A stretch of 64,000 nt of DNA from Anticarsia gemmatalis (GCF_050436995.1 NC_134770.1:8504501-8568500); one strand, 5' to 3'; positions 1-13,548 are shown, counted from the first letter of the stretch. The notes: generated from the sequence alone by a model not told the origin. Program-made: numbers and translations.

Positions 1-770
1 AAGTATCTAGTGTTTTTTTTTTCGAAGGCTTTTTCATACACTTTTGCGAAGTGAGGTAACATTTAGACTATTGGCTCAATATTTCAGACATGTTAAAATA
101 ATTGATGTACGATTGCGTATTCTTTTTGCTTTTCAGAGTTACAAAAATACGGTTAGTTTAAGAAACTCATGCGTCAATATCAATGATTAAATTAGGTCAA
201 GGTTTTTGACATTCTGTCTAACAAGTCTCTTTTTGGCATTTGCTATGCAAATAAGTGGTATTTTTAGCTTATATACTTCAAAATACATGACCACAATTCA
301 TACGAGTCACGTACAATTTAATTTGTCATCAACTAGTTATCTCACATTTGTCTTTAGTGCGTAATATCTCTAAGGGGTTGCGTGTAATTCAACCCCTAAA
401 CATTTGAGCGTTCGCAGTATTTTGTTAAATTACACCCGTTAGTTCTCTCAATAGCGTTAATGAAGTACATTTAGCGTATCTTTTATACGCGTAGTACTGC
501 TGACGGATTAAATTAGTTATATTTTAGTCAGACGATGTTATTACTAGAGGGCAAAGATTAAAAGAATTTTGGACAAAGAGCTACTAAGAATTATAGGGTG
601 CCTAGTTTTTCTTTTGTGTTGGTTAATTTTACAGCGAAGTTTTCGTCTAATAATCTGTTGTGGAACATACAATTATGTTATGTCTAATTTCAGTGAAAAA
701 ATAAATGAACTGTTTACTAAGTCACAATATCTACTGAGACTGTTCGATCTTGGCTAAATTCAGTTTAGAC
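1..770. other. Anonymous AT-rich DNA
   Basis: No coding, RNA or repeat signal recognised. The short plus-strand frame at 569-757 has no domain and no flanking splice logic. Confidence 0.5.
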
Positions 771-775
771 TCATA

Positions 776-925
776 TGCATACATAAAATCACGCTTTTTT
801 ACCCATAGGGATAAGCAGTGACCAAATAACGCCGCTTAGTACGATGCTTACAAACTTTCCTTGCCTCATTAACATCTATACATGTTGTCATCAATTCTTT
901 CAAGTCCACAATTCTATTTACATAG
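776..925 (-). mobile_element. LINE 3'-terminal remnant (NEA...CKDRTKWRSLV family)
   Basis: The minus strand of this block belongs to a family whose conserved frame ends in a D-R-x-K-W-R-S-L-V tail and Y-G-K-K-A-stop, as in the C-termini of some LINE reverse transcriptases. This copy has GTACGATGCTTACAAACTTT, CCTTGCCTCATTAACATC and CACGCTTTTTTACCCATAGG (plus strand). The frame is broken. Confidence 0.5.
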
Positions 926-1641
926 TACAACCAAGTTCAAAGTTCAATTGTACTAAAACTGTGTATAATACAACAAAATGAGAACCATTTTGATACTAAA
1001 ATTGTGTTTTTGATTGCCGAATGAACATAAAATAAACGACTTTAATATTCAAAGGTTTACCTTTAACATTCAAAAACCCTTTATAATATCAATTATAAAT
1101 AGCTGAAACACCCCGAAATATACAACAAAATCCAAACAGTAAATAAGTGAAAACTATCAGGATTCCTTTCTATTGTGTTGGAGGGTTGTACATGAACAAT
1201 GGGGGTTAATGTCAGCCATTGTCCGCGTGGCTATTGTTAATACGGGCTTATTTTTAATATTAAATATAAAAGCGATTGAAAAATACAGGTTTTGATTTAA
1301 TTAATGAGTTTAAGAGTGTTTGTTTTAGACTAGTTTTTATTTTTCTATACCTCGACTTTTCTAGGGGTGGAATAAGAAATTATATTTTCTCTGTTTGAAA
1401 ATTGTATTTTTTAGACGATAATACAGCGTCTTAGACTTTTAATATCTTGTTTTTTTAAGATTTACAAGTTATTTATTAATTACAATAAAAAAATTTGCCT
1501 CATGAAAATTTAAAAACATCCCCAAGGGGCGGAGTGATTGTAGTCGAAGACACCATGGCATGGCATACCAAGCATGATCGTCAAATAAAGAAAGCTACTG
1601 CATTTTATTATATAAATTTTGAACTGCTCATTTACAAATAA

Positions 1642-1745
1642 AATCATGCCTTTTTCTTATAAGGGTAGGCAAAGACCAAAGAACTTGGTAAGATCCTTAC
1701 AAACATCCCTCGAACTCATTCACATCCATAAATCCTATCCTAATC
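1642..1745 (-). mobile_element. LINE 3'-terminal remnant
   Basis: Plus-strand landmarks are ATCATGCCTTTTTCTTATAA, GGCAAAGACCAAAGAACTTG, GATCCTTACAAACATCCCTC and ATTCACATCCATAAATC. Same family as 776-925. The plus-strand frame here is incidental. Confidence 0.55.
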
Positions 1746-1889
1746 CTATACTGTTTAATTACTGTTTAATATCATATCATCAAAGTGGTCAGTTCAAAAC
1801 CATTCCATTCAATTCCCAAATACAAAAACACCCGTTTTCAACCCCTCAAACCGTTAGGTCAAAGTCCACTAAAGTCGGTATGTAAGTGA

Positions 1890-3960
1890 ACCAAGTGACC
1901 CAATGCCAATAATCTTCATATTCAAACTAGTTTCGCTCGCACAATATAGTGGATCCCTCATAATCTGCGCGTCCTGCTTCCATATACCTTACGGTATTTA
2001 TTTCTTATCCCGAGGGCTTGAGGGTTAGGGGACGAGCCTTTTAATCCCCTAGTACAAGATTGATGGTAAGTCAGTAAGGGTGGTAAGGGGTGGAGTTCAG
2101 TAGGCGGATAGTATGCCGCAAACTATTTGTAACGTGCAATGGTTTGCCTTGTTTTTGTTTTGTTTATTTCCCTGTTCTGTTTTTATGACTGAATTCCTGA
2201 CCTGATTTTGATCTAATTAGTCACGGCTTTTAAGACTTGAATTAGACAGCAGTTCACTGCTTTTGTCAAGGCCGTATGTCCCAAACGTTACCGAAATATG
2301 TATTTTCAAAACAATACGTCGTCCAAACTAAAGATGAACCTAGCATCTTTGTCCCTCGATAGATTAGTTCACAAATTATCTTTTATCAAAGCCATATTAA
2401 CTGTTGTTCACTCACATTATGTGGCGCGGCAGGTTTAACTTAGAGTCTGTCAGCAAAATGTTTGCTTTATAAGACAGTAGACTAAATAAGTAAGTGTGTA
2501 TAGTTGGATATGTCGCGGAAAGTTGGCCATTTTCACGCTCCGGAGGGCACGGCCAATCGTTTTTGTATTGATTTAAAGCTTATAAATGCATAGGGTCTAA
2601 GCTTCGTTAGATACATTGTCAGGGGACCGTGGCACTTAAGGAAAGTGCTATCCTTGTTTATCTAAAAATAACTATTTTATCCCCACTTTTATACAAATCT
2701 TTTATTTTCTTCTACTGCTACTTTATTATCAAGTATATTGTTTGATTTAATAAAATCTTACATCAATCCAGCTTTCAGAACTATTTGGCGAGAATTAAGT
2801 AAGGTATTTACTGGTTTTATAGTTCTTAACAAGTAATAATTCATAATTTTTGAATTTAAACTAGAATTCGGTACACATTATGTATATGTGCAAGTTCATT
2901 TTGTAACTACCGTAGTCACCATGCTTTCATGTTAATATTCCTACATATTATGATAGTATGATACTCAAATGAATGAAAATACGTCCACTTCCTGTAGGGA
3001 GTCGGGTCATTACTGAAATACGAGTACATAGTCAGCTTGAAACCATGGTCACATGTAACATGTACCAAAACTTAGGGAAATAATGCATGATTGCATCATT
3101 TCTCAAATAATATTAGACAAGATTTGAATTCCATTACACATTTTAACAAAATTTTGAAACACTAAATTCAGAATTTCTACAGGACTATAATAGAGCCCAT
3201 AATTTCCAACGAGAACCGCAAGGTAGCATCCAATCTAAAGATAATATCCCCCGAAATGTATGTCCAACTACCTCCAATAATTTAGTTGGATCAGGGGCTG
3301 CCATTAAATAAATGTATTTCAGTATTTATTTACCAACGAATTACGGCCACAGTCCACAAATATTGGCTCCAATATTGGTCCTGGAATCATGATCAATATT
3401 CAGGGTATAACTGGATTGTATTGCAATTTATTGAGGTTGTATTGCCTAGTGGTATTTTGTATTGATGTTTATATAAGATTTAGGGATATATAAAATTGTT
3501 TTATACCCAAGATTTCGTATATAAAATTTTGTTCAGTCATTTTTATTTTTGAAACGATTTATATTTTTATACAGCCTCTTAAATATGTCCAGTTTAAATA
3601 AATAGTTATACTAGCAGCAAAAATGTCTCGATATATTTTTAACAAATTGAAATAGCAGTACCAAAGCAGAAGGACATCGTATTTTCGAGTTCAAAAATGT
3701 ATTGCTACCAATTCCGAGTTTAATAGATGTGAAATCGCAAAGTGATAGTTTACTAAACATTTAAGTTTAATGTCATCAACTTCTTCAAGTAATAAAACAA
3801 CTCATGAAAAGTTAATTTCTTGCATATGGATCTACACATATTTTACAGCCATGTGGTAAAATTTCAAAATTTTCAAATATTTTATAGTAAAAATTGTACA
3901 ACATTAAAAATAGACTATTCTCTTCTACATAGATGATTGATACAAAACATTTCCATGTCC
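1890..3960. other. Anonymous AT-rich DNA
   Basis: Nothing recognised on either strand: no long frames, no SINE boxes, no inverted repeat of note. Confidence 0.5.
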
Positions 3961-4277
3961 CACTACTAGGCTCCTATACAACCCCTCTTTCAGCCTCACT
4001 GTGTGATTGTGAATCAAAATTACACAACCACAACCCATAAACCCAGATCCCTCCACACAAAGCTGTCAAATAACTCAGTTATAGGAGTAAAACAACAGTG
4101 GGACATAACCGGACATGTATACAGCAAGGCCGGTTAAAGGTCCGGATAGAAGGCCTCCGAGGTCACGGATATGATTAGTGATCTGTGGACGTTTGGACTT
4201 GTATGACATTGTATGGTTGGGGTTGAATTTGGGGTGTAAGGTTTGAATATTAGTTTTGATAATTAATATTAACATTT

Positions 4278-4420
4278 AAAAAGAGCAAGCCGTGAGTTTC
4301 TTGCCGTTTCTTCTCATGAGCAACAGCTTTTCCGAAATGGTAAAAAAATATTTTGACGATTGCAAATAGGTACTTGTTACAGTTAATGAAATAAAGCATA
4401 TTTGACTTTGAGTTTGATAA
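4278..4420 (+). mobile_element. LINE 3' UTR remnant
   Basis: AAAGAGCAAGCCGTGAGTTT, CTTGCCGTTTCTTCTCATGA, GCTTTTCCGAAATGGTA, TGACGATTGCAAATAGG and ATGAAATAAAGCATATTTGA parallel the 3' UTR duplicated at 56.8-57.4 kb. A polyadenylation-like AATAAA is present. Confidence 0.6.
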
Positions 4421-4429
4421 TTTTTAGAT

Positions 4430-7400
4430 CATTATTTCTAGGCTCACTTAAGACGCTGTAGTCATGAGGTATTTAAACTAGTAAAAAATATTGTCTTTAA
4501 TTATTTATCTACTTACTGAGTTCTCTTTTGTAATTGTCTACGATATTTGCTTTAAGAGAATTGTATCTATACATATGGTTACGTAATTACCCATAGCGAA
4601 TCTTGCAGAATATACTCGAATTATTGTTTTTTACAAACGAAAACCCATGATCTGCTATTTAAGACACTAAGACATGTCAAAAAAGTGCTGTTCCAAGTGT
4701 AAAAAAAAATACAAAAAAATCAATATGCTCAATTTCGGATATCCTAATATGACATGGCAAAAATACGCAAAATCACAGCATCAAAAAATCGAAAAAAAGA
4801 TCTTCGAAAAATTCAATTTGAAATCAGGGAAGCATACGTTATATCCTAAATGCAAAGGGATGAGTTCCATAATTATGTTATGTTCGGACACGAGGGTGTA
4901 AGGGGTGAATATTTACGAGCTACGCTTTTTACTGTCGTTAACTACCCTTAAATACTGATGAAATTGCTCTCATGGAGATAACCTTATATTATATAGTTGA
5001 TTATGTTATAATATAATTAAATTATTAGTCATCTAGCTTCAGCCCTTATTGTGTAAGCGTGGAAAAGTTTCCGGGATAAAAAGTACCTCATAATTTTATC
5101 CGGGTTATGAACTAAAAATTAAGAATATCTTGATAATAATAATATTAGCTTTACCAAAATCCATACAGTATTAGCCTGAAAAAGTAACAAATAAACGTCC
5201 ATCCTTCCAATTTTCAGTTGCAGTCCAGTAGAAAACGGTTTAAAGAAAGTATTAGGCAACATTAAAAAATTTTCATCACATTTTAATTCTTCATTTATTA
5301 TTAAGTAGCTTGACGTTTAAACATGACTTTTTGGTTCTATAAACATGAGCAGATTTTTGACTTAACCGAAGAAAATAACAATTTGCTAGAAATCTTGGTA
5401 ATTCCAAGTAACTCTGCCTCACCCCCATGGGTACAAGTAAAATTATGTACGTATCAAACTTTAACGTTGTTCAACCTTTAGTAATGTACAAAATTTGTCT
5501 TTACAACTCTACGCCGAACAATGTACCTTGATACTTTTTTGCTACAGAAAATTCAACCCTTTATCCACATGTTAGGGTTGAAATTGTATTGAAGGGTGGA
5601 ATATAGGTGTTTGGAACTCCACTCATACATCTTATTCTAAAAGTAATAATAGAGTAACGTAGTGGAATATATCAGGAAGTTTTTTGCTGTGACCTTCGTA
5701 TCGACTGCTGATTATAAGAGGGAAAGTTGTTGGGCTTTTTGTTTAGAATATTTTCAATAGTGGGTTGAAATACGGTTTTATTGTAAGACTCTGAGTATGT
5801 TTTAAGTCATGTGTAGCCTGATTGCTAAAAGGTAGTCGTGAATAATAGTGGATTCGATTCGTAAATAGATTATTTAGCAATTTCTCAATAAATGTTTAAT
5901 ATCTTATGCTATCTATCGACTTTGCACACGGTATTTGGTACGAAAACATCATTGTATTTTTTTGGGAATTTTATGAAGCTTTGTGTTGGTTTAAATACTA
6001 AAAAACATTCACAATTATTTCATAACGAAATATGAAACTATTAGCAATTTCACTACAAGTATTATCATTTAATCATACCCTCATATTTTTATTTACATTC
6101 ATAAATCTCACCATACACCTAAATTAACATTGACTTACCCTTTCATCGCCGCCATCTTTGTTCCACCCCTTGCCAACACATTTACGAAAATCTTCCAAAA
6201 TAAACTTAATAACAACCCCTCAAATTCCAGTTTGTTTTCAAGGTCACACTTCAAGGTCGAAAGTATCCTTTGTAATAATAAATGGAATAGTTTCGGCAAG
6301 TATTCCGAGTGGGGAGACTTTTATTTGCGGTCATTTTGACCCAAGTAGGGTTAATTGTGGGGACGATATTACGAGGTTTAATTGTACGTTTGATAGTTTC
6401 GATTGCTTTGTGTTTAAAGGTCATTTAAGGTGGGAATTGGCTATATAAATTCTTCATTCATGCCTTTTTCTTTGGAAAATTATTTTTTTTCTAACAGCGC
6501 TATGTTGCCTGATTTATACTGAACACTTTTTAGGATATAATCAAACATGAATTATTTACCTACATTTCATAGCGCTTTAGTCAGGTTGCAATGATTAGTC
6601 TCACTGATAAACGATATCAATTGTAATAAAGATCTTTACAAGTTCTATGTTATAGACATAATGTGACCAAATCATTATCAAATCACTTATTAATATTTAT
6701 AAGTTTCAATAATTATCGTACGTACGTACAGTCTATTTGCGCCAGTTTAGAAGATAGGCAACAAAACAACAAGGTCTCTTTTTGATTTGCTAAAGACTAA
6801 CAAAGTATTAACTACTAGTTTATTTTATTTTACCTGAACCCTAAAGGCTACTTCACCCCTTCAAAGTAAAGCCTTCGTCCAGTCATCCAGGCTCCATACA
6901 TCAGCCAGGAGTGAGCGTCAGTATCAGCCTCTACGTGACGTAACACCGGATTATCTTTATTTATCGCAACACACACAATCCCTACTGAAAAATAGTTACA
7001 GCCATTTTAACAAAATTCCTTATTTTATTTATTTTGTTAGTTTTTTTGGATAGCCTTTTTGGGAAAACTTTTTTAAATGTATTATTTTGCGAAGAAATTT
7101 TGTTGCAAAATTTTTTTTTGCGAAAATTTCGTGGAATTTAATTCAGCAGTTCAAAAGTAAAGAAATGATTGCTTTTTAACTATTGATACTGGAACTTGCA
7201 CTGGTCAGGGACGTCTCTACATATGTTATGGATCTGTTTAATTATAGAATAGAGGCTTTTGGGCCTACCATTCCGACTTACCCGAGCCTCTACAGCCTAA
7301 CTAGCCAATTCGTTCCCTACAGCTGCAGTGTTAAAAGGAATTGCTGAGATAAATAGGCAGTCGTTTACGTATAATTCTGAATTACTGTTTTACTTTATTA

Positions 7401-8985
7401 AAGACTTTTGCAAACAAATCAAAGGGAGCATAACTGACGGTAAGATTTTTAAAACAGAAATCTCAATAACACTTTTATAATGCTCAAATCAAATTAAATT
7501 TAGCAACTCGTAGTCACCAGCAACTTTCAACACATAAAAGTATTTCCCATATTTTTATCGAAATAACCACAAACTTTTACCAGAAATATCAATAAAAACA
7601 TCAAAATAACTCAATTGGAAGTTGAATATTACGCGAATTGGCCGGAATATTCGGTAAATTTAATATAAAACATATATGAATCGTTCTCCCTCAGGCTACG
7701 GTTATTAACATGTGACTGTACTGTTCGCAAATTATTCACATTTAAATATTGCATTTATCCCCTTAATTTAAGGTCGAAAATCGTTTAATTTACACTTACT
7801 CTGTGTACACTGCGATATAAAACTTAATTCATTATTAAAGTAAATTTTAAGTAAATTTTATTATCATTTTTATCGTGGTTTATGAAGCAGTGGTATTTTA
7901 TTGAGCTCTGAAACCGATACTTATGTTATTCGAAATTATTTAACACCCACTACCGAATCCAAAAATAATAATTATAATTAAATATGTTGTTTTTTTTTCG
8001 GATTCGGTCAGGTTATTATTTAATTAATGAGTAATCTTGAGTCTAGTATGTTAGTGGTCAACTTAGCATCAAACTTTATTAAAGTCAGCCGAATGATTGA
8101 ATATATTATACTACTTGAAAACAACTGAAATTTTAGTACAGCTTCAGTAGAAGCTAAAAGAACACCAAGCTAAGGAATGTCCTCGTCATAGGTTGCTTTA
8201 CTCAATTACTAACTTACACAACGAACTATGAGTGTCTTTACTAAGCTCTATCATTTCAAATAAATTAGTCTGTTTATAACAGAAATCTTGAGATTTAAAA
8301 AATAAACAAAAGGCTATCAAACTCAATTCTTTTCAAGCATATTTCAGTAAAAACATAACACAAAAGGTATGTTTATTCACCCGTGAAAACATAAAAGTTT
8401 GCAGTTCTTTTGATCAAAATAAATTACAGGCAGAAACTATTCATAAAAATAATATGGATAATAAAAGAAATTACAGGGAGCATAAATATATAATAAGTGC
8501 AAATAAAAAGTTTTTCTTTTATGACCTTGCTGACCTTTGAGAGGTCAAACTTTCCCCCCTAAAATCAAGTCTTTTATAAAACGGACCTTTTGTTGACAAA
8601 GTTCATATTGTTTTGTACATTCATTTTATTAGCAAGTCAAAGACCTTTGTTTTCAATCTCGATATCCATTACAAAAGTATTTAGAAAATCATGTTTGGAG
8701 TTATTAAAATTGTATTTAGTTAAGGTAGAATTAACTAAAATTGTTTTTGATTAGACCAAATATTGACCTTTATTTCCAAATTGATTTGAATAACAAATTA
8801 GAACCAATATGAAAAATATAGAGCCCTGTGATAAGTAGGAACTATAATAGTAAAGTTCAAAGGTAACTGTATATTATATACCTGTCAATGAACATTTAGT
8901 CATTAGTCAATAAATTAGCTTAATGTCATGTTCTTTCCAATTTAACCAAAAATCACCGATTTATATACTGAGAAAGGTTTTTGAA
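4430..8985. other. Anonymous AT-rich DNA with two small unassigned frames
   Basis: A lysine-rich frame at 4674-4901 follows from A-runs. A 96-codon frame at 6158-6448 is more GC-rich than its surroundings and is discussed as a finding. Otherwise nothing is recognised. Confidence 0.4.
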
Positions 8986-8989
8986 GACA

Positions 8990-9140
8990 TAAAACATATG
9001 TGGTTCTGTATGACAAGATGTATGGATGTGAATGAAGCAATGAAAATGTCATTGTGTAAAAATCATAAATATAAATACTTTGGTCTCCGCCTGCTATTAT
9101 GGAAATAAGGCGTGGTTTTATGTATGAATGTATGTAAAGT
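8990..9140 (+). mobile_element. LINE 3'-terminal remnant, sense orientation
   Basis: Sense copy of the family: the frame C-M-D-V-N-E-A can be read, then decays, with TTTGGTCTCCGCCTGCTATT and GGAAATAAGGCGTGG at the end. Confidence 0.5.
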
Positions 9141-9454
9141 AAGTTCGTTGATTAATTATTTCCGAATGAACGCTTCAGTAACAACCAGAAAATTAAACAA
9201 ATCTTTTCTGTGAGAGCAATTTCATCATAATTATAAAACATAATACAAAATTCTTGATCATACACACAGATTATCAAAGATTAAAGTATTCTCATTGGAT
9301 CTTTTGATCCGATTCAAGTTAAAGAGAACTTTTATGAGCGATCAAAGTGAATTACAAGAATTTGTTTAAATTCATCAAATAACTGCGGCTTGGGAAAATC
9401 TACTGAGTAATTTTTTCTTCAAACGGTACAAGTTAATGTATTTTTTTAATCAGT

Positions 9455-9800
9455 AAAGGTGGGTCTACGCTGTAGCAACCGAGCACAAGTCTAGCATATA
9501 TGCGACTGCCGCGCAAGAGGTCTCGGTTTCGAATCCCGGGTCGGACCTTCAACCGGACTATGAGAGTTAAGGAATAGAGAGTGTACCTGTTTATCGTCAC
9601 ACACTTGGCCACTATAAACATTGTTCTCCACGGTTGTTTGGTTGCTGTAGCCGAAATCGGCCAAGGCGACAATTTAGTACAAATTCCTTTATCCTGGGCT
9701 GGTTGAGAAGCCGCGAACCAACACGGTTCTTAAATATTTGAGCTTGGTTTGTGCTTTACTCCTGTTCAGTCGTACTCGGCTTTGCTGCAGACCCACCTTA
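9455..9800. mobile_element. Terminal-inverted-repeat MITE containing a SINE
   Basis: The left end is TAAAGGTGGGTCTACGC. The right end reverse-complemented is TAAGGTGGGTCTGCAGC. Ends and spacing fit a short DNA transposon. A tRNA-headed SINE occupies about 9471-9680. The terminal repeat is short and imperfect, so the call is moderate. Confidence 0.5.
9471..9680 (+). mobile_element. tRNA-derived SINE (GGCCACTATAAACA tail family)
   Basis: The head ends in GGTTTCGAATCCCGGGTCGG, a canonical box B. The tail has GAGAGTGTACCTGTTTATCG, ACTTGGCCACTATAAACA and TGTAGCCGAAATCGGCCAAG, matching the antisense SINE at 51164-51520. It is shorter than that copy. Confidence 0.75.
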
Positions 9801-9809
9801 ACGTTACAT

Positions 9810-12340
9810 GAGCAAGTACTTTTCCTTTTATGTTTTTCTATGATTTTGTGCCGACTAATTATGTTCCTTATGTGAATCCTCTTTGGGTAAGGGTAATATT
9901 TTGTCTGTTTCATCTTCCAACGATTACCCCCGAGCTTCTTTATAAACGGAATTTTGAAACAATTTTAGGGTAATTATGATATGGTCTGATTATAACTCGG
10001 TTATGAAAAGAAGAGTGTTTTGAGAGCGGAGTTCGTTAAAACTGGTTATATTTCTGGATTGAAATAAGCGAAAATATATTTTTGTAGTAACGCACTGAGT
10101 AGGTTTGATTCCCAATCTATTTGCGTGCGTGAGCGGTTATTGATTCAGATTAATCTTGACGTGATATTGAATTGCACTTATATAATAAGAGGTGTCTTTG
10201 TATCAAACCTTAGACCTTACCATGTTCTAGTTATCTAATCTAACTATTATAAAGACCCGCTTTGTATTTATGTAAGTCATTTCTACGAGAAGTTACTAAT
10301 TGGAAGATATCTTGTACCTAATAGACATAGGCTAACCATAGGAAAACTGGAGCAAGTTTCTGAACATCAGTTAAGGCAATAACATAACTTATAAAACTCG
10401 AGCAAAGCAATAAGTGTCTCTATAACCAAATTACTTAGCGGATTGAGAGCAATCCTCTGCCAACTTCAATCGCATTATACAGTCAATGCGACTGATCGCA
10501 CAGCTGCCGCACATTTAACCACTGAACGACGCGTCATATTAATAAAGCAATAAAATTTAACTGCCCCATTTTACCCGTACCCTGTTGAACTTTACCCTAC
10601 AATAATTTGCAACCAGTACAATACATAGGTAGGAAATTGTAAAATAAAATTGGGTACTCGTTTCATAAATTTCATTTGACCCTCCCGCACGGAACCCTCG
10701 CAATATTAAATCTGTGTTGCCATGTTTAATAATCGTACATATATTTGATAATATTTAATTTCGTAAATGTAATTTTTATGGAGATTGGGACGAAAATAAA
10801 AATGTAGAGCGATATTTTTTTCTATTTATTTTTATTTGGGACGAATTGGCTTGTAAATTGATGACCTAAATTGAAAGAAGTGGGGCAACACGCTTGGGGT
10901 TACAGGTTGCAATTCCGCACGGACAAATATTATATTTAATTTACAGTTCCCACAGGGGTGACACTTTAAATTCCGAGAGCCGCGGTTGATTTCCGCCTGA
11001 CGTGTTTATTCTTTTATTCTCCATCTTTGTTGAATAAAAATATTTTTCTGTGAATTATGTTTTTCTTCCTTCTTCGTTTCGTAATTGAAAATAAGGAAAA
11101 AAACGTTAGCTTTAAAGTAGTGAAGTAATATGAGAGTTGTCACGCCACTGCAGTTTAAACAAGGCAATCAGTTTTTCAGCAAAAATGATAATTTACGTAC
11201 TAAAACATCTATGTAATAACCCCGTAATATCCCAGAAATAACAAAATAGGCAACACAATTCATGTTCCAAATATCTTGCAAAAATTATCATGATTGGCAT
11301 GCGTATATACATTGTAGATGATTAAGGCCAATGATTATGATTCAACTTTAGCAACAATAAATATAAAACATCATCCTTTCCACATCTCAAGGAAAACCGC
11401 AGTACCTCAAGATCTAAAAACAATGGCTGCAAGGTCACAAAGACTGCTATAAAGCTCAGCGGTACCATGTTTCAAGCAGAAGAAAGTGTATCGCGCCCCG
11501 GAGAGTAATACTCGGTGACTGGCTATAGCAGAACTTTAATTAACCAGATGTACTAACGAAGGTTTTGTGGCTTGTGACGGAAGCTGGCTGTTTTGTGTGT
11601 TTTCGACTATTTTTTTGTTCTAGAGTAGTGCTTTTTCTTAGTGATGTTGTGGCTGTTATGGTTCGAGTGGTATAGTAAGTGATTCTAAGTTACGAGGTCT
11701 TGACTTTCTTAAGTGATTTGGGCAAATTGCTATATAAGGTGTTTTCAATTACTGTTCGAATTTTCTTTAAATTATAATGATGTTTGAATACATGGTCATT
11801 GCGGCAATAGATTTGTAATATTTTATTGCCTGCGACGATTATTGAAAACAGCAAAAAGGCTAAAAGGGGCATTTCAATACCAAATACCTCTGCCTCCACC
11901 TATATACCTACACGAAATTTGACACTACATAGAAAAATGAAAAGTATAGTTTCAGTAAAATTATATTGCATTACGATGGTTACAACAAGAATTGTATTAA
12001 TGGATTTTACAGAGCTTGGTAAAATCCTAGACGATTTCTAAATGAATTTAACTCTTTATTCCCTAACTGTACGTCAGCAGCAAATCTACTCGGTGTATAA
12101 TTAATGGCTCATAGGCGGATACCAATCGCTAATCAATCAAGTACCGTCACTGTCTGAAACAGTACACCCTTTCGTCAAGGCTTGAGCTTATTTTATATAG
12201 ATTTTATAGATACATTTACATCAATGATATAGTTAAATTATTATATATCTTGGTAGTTAAAGAATCCCTATGGATGCCTCTATTTGCTATCAATAAATTG
12301 TATTTATTTACTGGCTGTGCCCGGGACTGTTTGTGTGTAT
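9810..12340. other. Anonymous DNA with weak SINE-head traces
   Basis: Faint tRNA-like heads near 10090-10140 (GGTTTGATTCCCAATC) and 10450-10535. The frames at 11690-12041 on both strands overlap and show no domain. Confidence 0.4.
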
Positions 12341-12364
12341 GTCGTATAAATAAATCGTTTGCAT

Positions 12365-12560
12365 TAATTGCAGTGATAGCCGAGTGGTATAAGTTGGTAC
12401 TGGTATAGGTTCAAACCCGAGGCAACACAATGAATTACTTTTCAATGCTATGCGTTGTGTGTATTAGAAATAATAATCACAACGGAGAAGGAAAACATGG
12501 TGATGCAACTTTTCATGCCTGAGAATTCTTTAGAACAGTTCTTGAAAAGTTTAGTGCTAT
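12365..12560 (+). mobile_element. tRNA-derived SINE (GAAGGAAAACATGGTGA family)
   Basis: The head is CAGTGATAGCCGAGTGGTAT with GGTTCAAACCCGAGG. The body has AATCACAACGGAGAAGGAAA, CATGGTGATGC and TGCCTGAGAATTCTTT, a layout common in Lepidoptera. Confidence 0.75.
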
Positions 12561-12743
12561 AACGGTAATAAAGTACCTACATAGACAGTCTAACAATCAT
12601 AGTATTAGAATGGATAACCTCACGTGTTTTACTCTCGTGGAGGAGTATCAAAATTCCCTTACTTGTGGCTGACAATTGTGAGCTCATGTAGTAGGAGGCA
12701 AGGAAAGACAAATACTGGGACATAACAAAACTCCAGGCTTCAA

Positions 12744-12952
12744 TCCATACTAATATTATAAGTAAATGCGAAAGTAACTCTGTCTGTCTGTCTGTTACTC
12801 AATCACGCCTAAACTGCTGAACCAGTTTGCATGAAATTTGGTATGGAGATATTTTGATACCCGAGAAAGGACATAGGCTACTTTTTACGCCGGGTAAATG
12901 GCATTTCCATGGGATAATTCAGGTGGCGGACGAAGTTGCGAGTAAAATAGTT
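12744..12952 (+). mobile_element. Helitron-like non-autonomous element, (CTGT)n type
   Basis: It starts A|TCCATACTAATATTATAA, has a CTGTCTGTCTGT microsatellite, then TGCATGAAATTTGGTATGGA and TACTTTTTACGCCGG, and ends near GACGAAGTTGCGAGTAAAA. The final CTAG has decayed. The organisation matches the lepidopteran Helitron-like family often called Lep1; that name is from memory and was not checked. Confidence 0.75.
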
Positions 12953-13319
12953 GAGAATATTCCAACAAATATTCGGAGACCAACATGCCCAACCTGGAAA
13001 CGTAACACAGCTCATATTTATAACATCAGCTAAATGAGAACTGCAAAATGAAATAAACACATTTTGGTAACAATAGTCCATCACCTGCATTGAGGCACAT
13101 TCAGCTACATTCAGGTACATTCAGGTACCCGCATGATGCAAACAAAGGTGACGCTACGAAACATACAATTTCGGTTCGTCTCAGTGTGTACGTGAAATTG
13201 AATATCGCGGTGGACGGCCACGGACGTCCCATAGATCACGCCGAGATTGTTACAACTATGTAGACTGTGGAGTTGGCAGACATTTTTGGTAATTAAACTT
13301 TTCAGGTACATGACTGAAG

Positions 13320-13548
13320 CGCTTATTGCTAGTGGAATATCTGTTCACGAACTGTGAGTAAGCAGCTTTGGCGCCGACATGCTACAGATGGGTAAACGCA
13401 TTGTGGTATTGGAGCTAAACATCTGCGTGTATTGGAGGGCATGTTTGAGGTTGATATCTATTAAGATAAAAGTCAGTAAGCCATGTCTTTTCGGGAGGCT
13501 TATACAACTTGACAGTTTGAAACCCTGTTGACTTGACTTGACATTGAA
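13320..13548 (+). mobile_element. 5S-rRNA-derived SINE, diverged copy
   Basis: GTAAGCAGCTTTGGCGCCGA, then CAGATGGGTAAACGCATTGT and GGTATTGGAGCTAAAC, then GGAGGGCATGTTTGAGGT and TAAGCCATGTCTTTTCGGGA match the 46.5-kb copy in order, with many substitutions. Confidence 0.55.

Noticed and set aside
4674..4901. Small zinc-finger-like protein (C-x-x-C-x-K-K-K)
   Set aside because: The lysines come from A-runs, there is no second metal-binding pair in a known spacing, and no splice or promoter context.
9433..9913. Minus-strand frames of 74-79 codons
   Set aside because: Translations of a SINE-bearing MITE and its flank.
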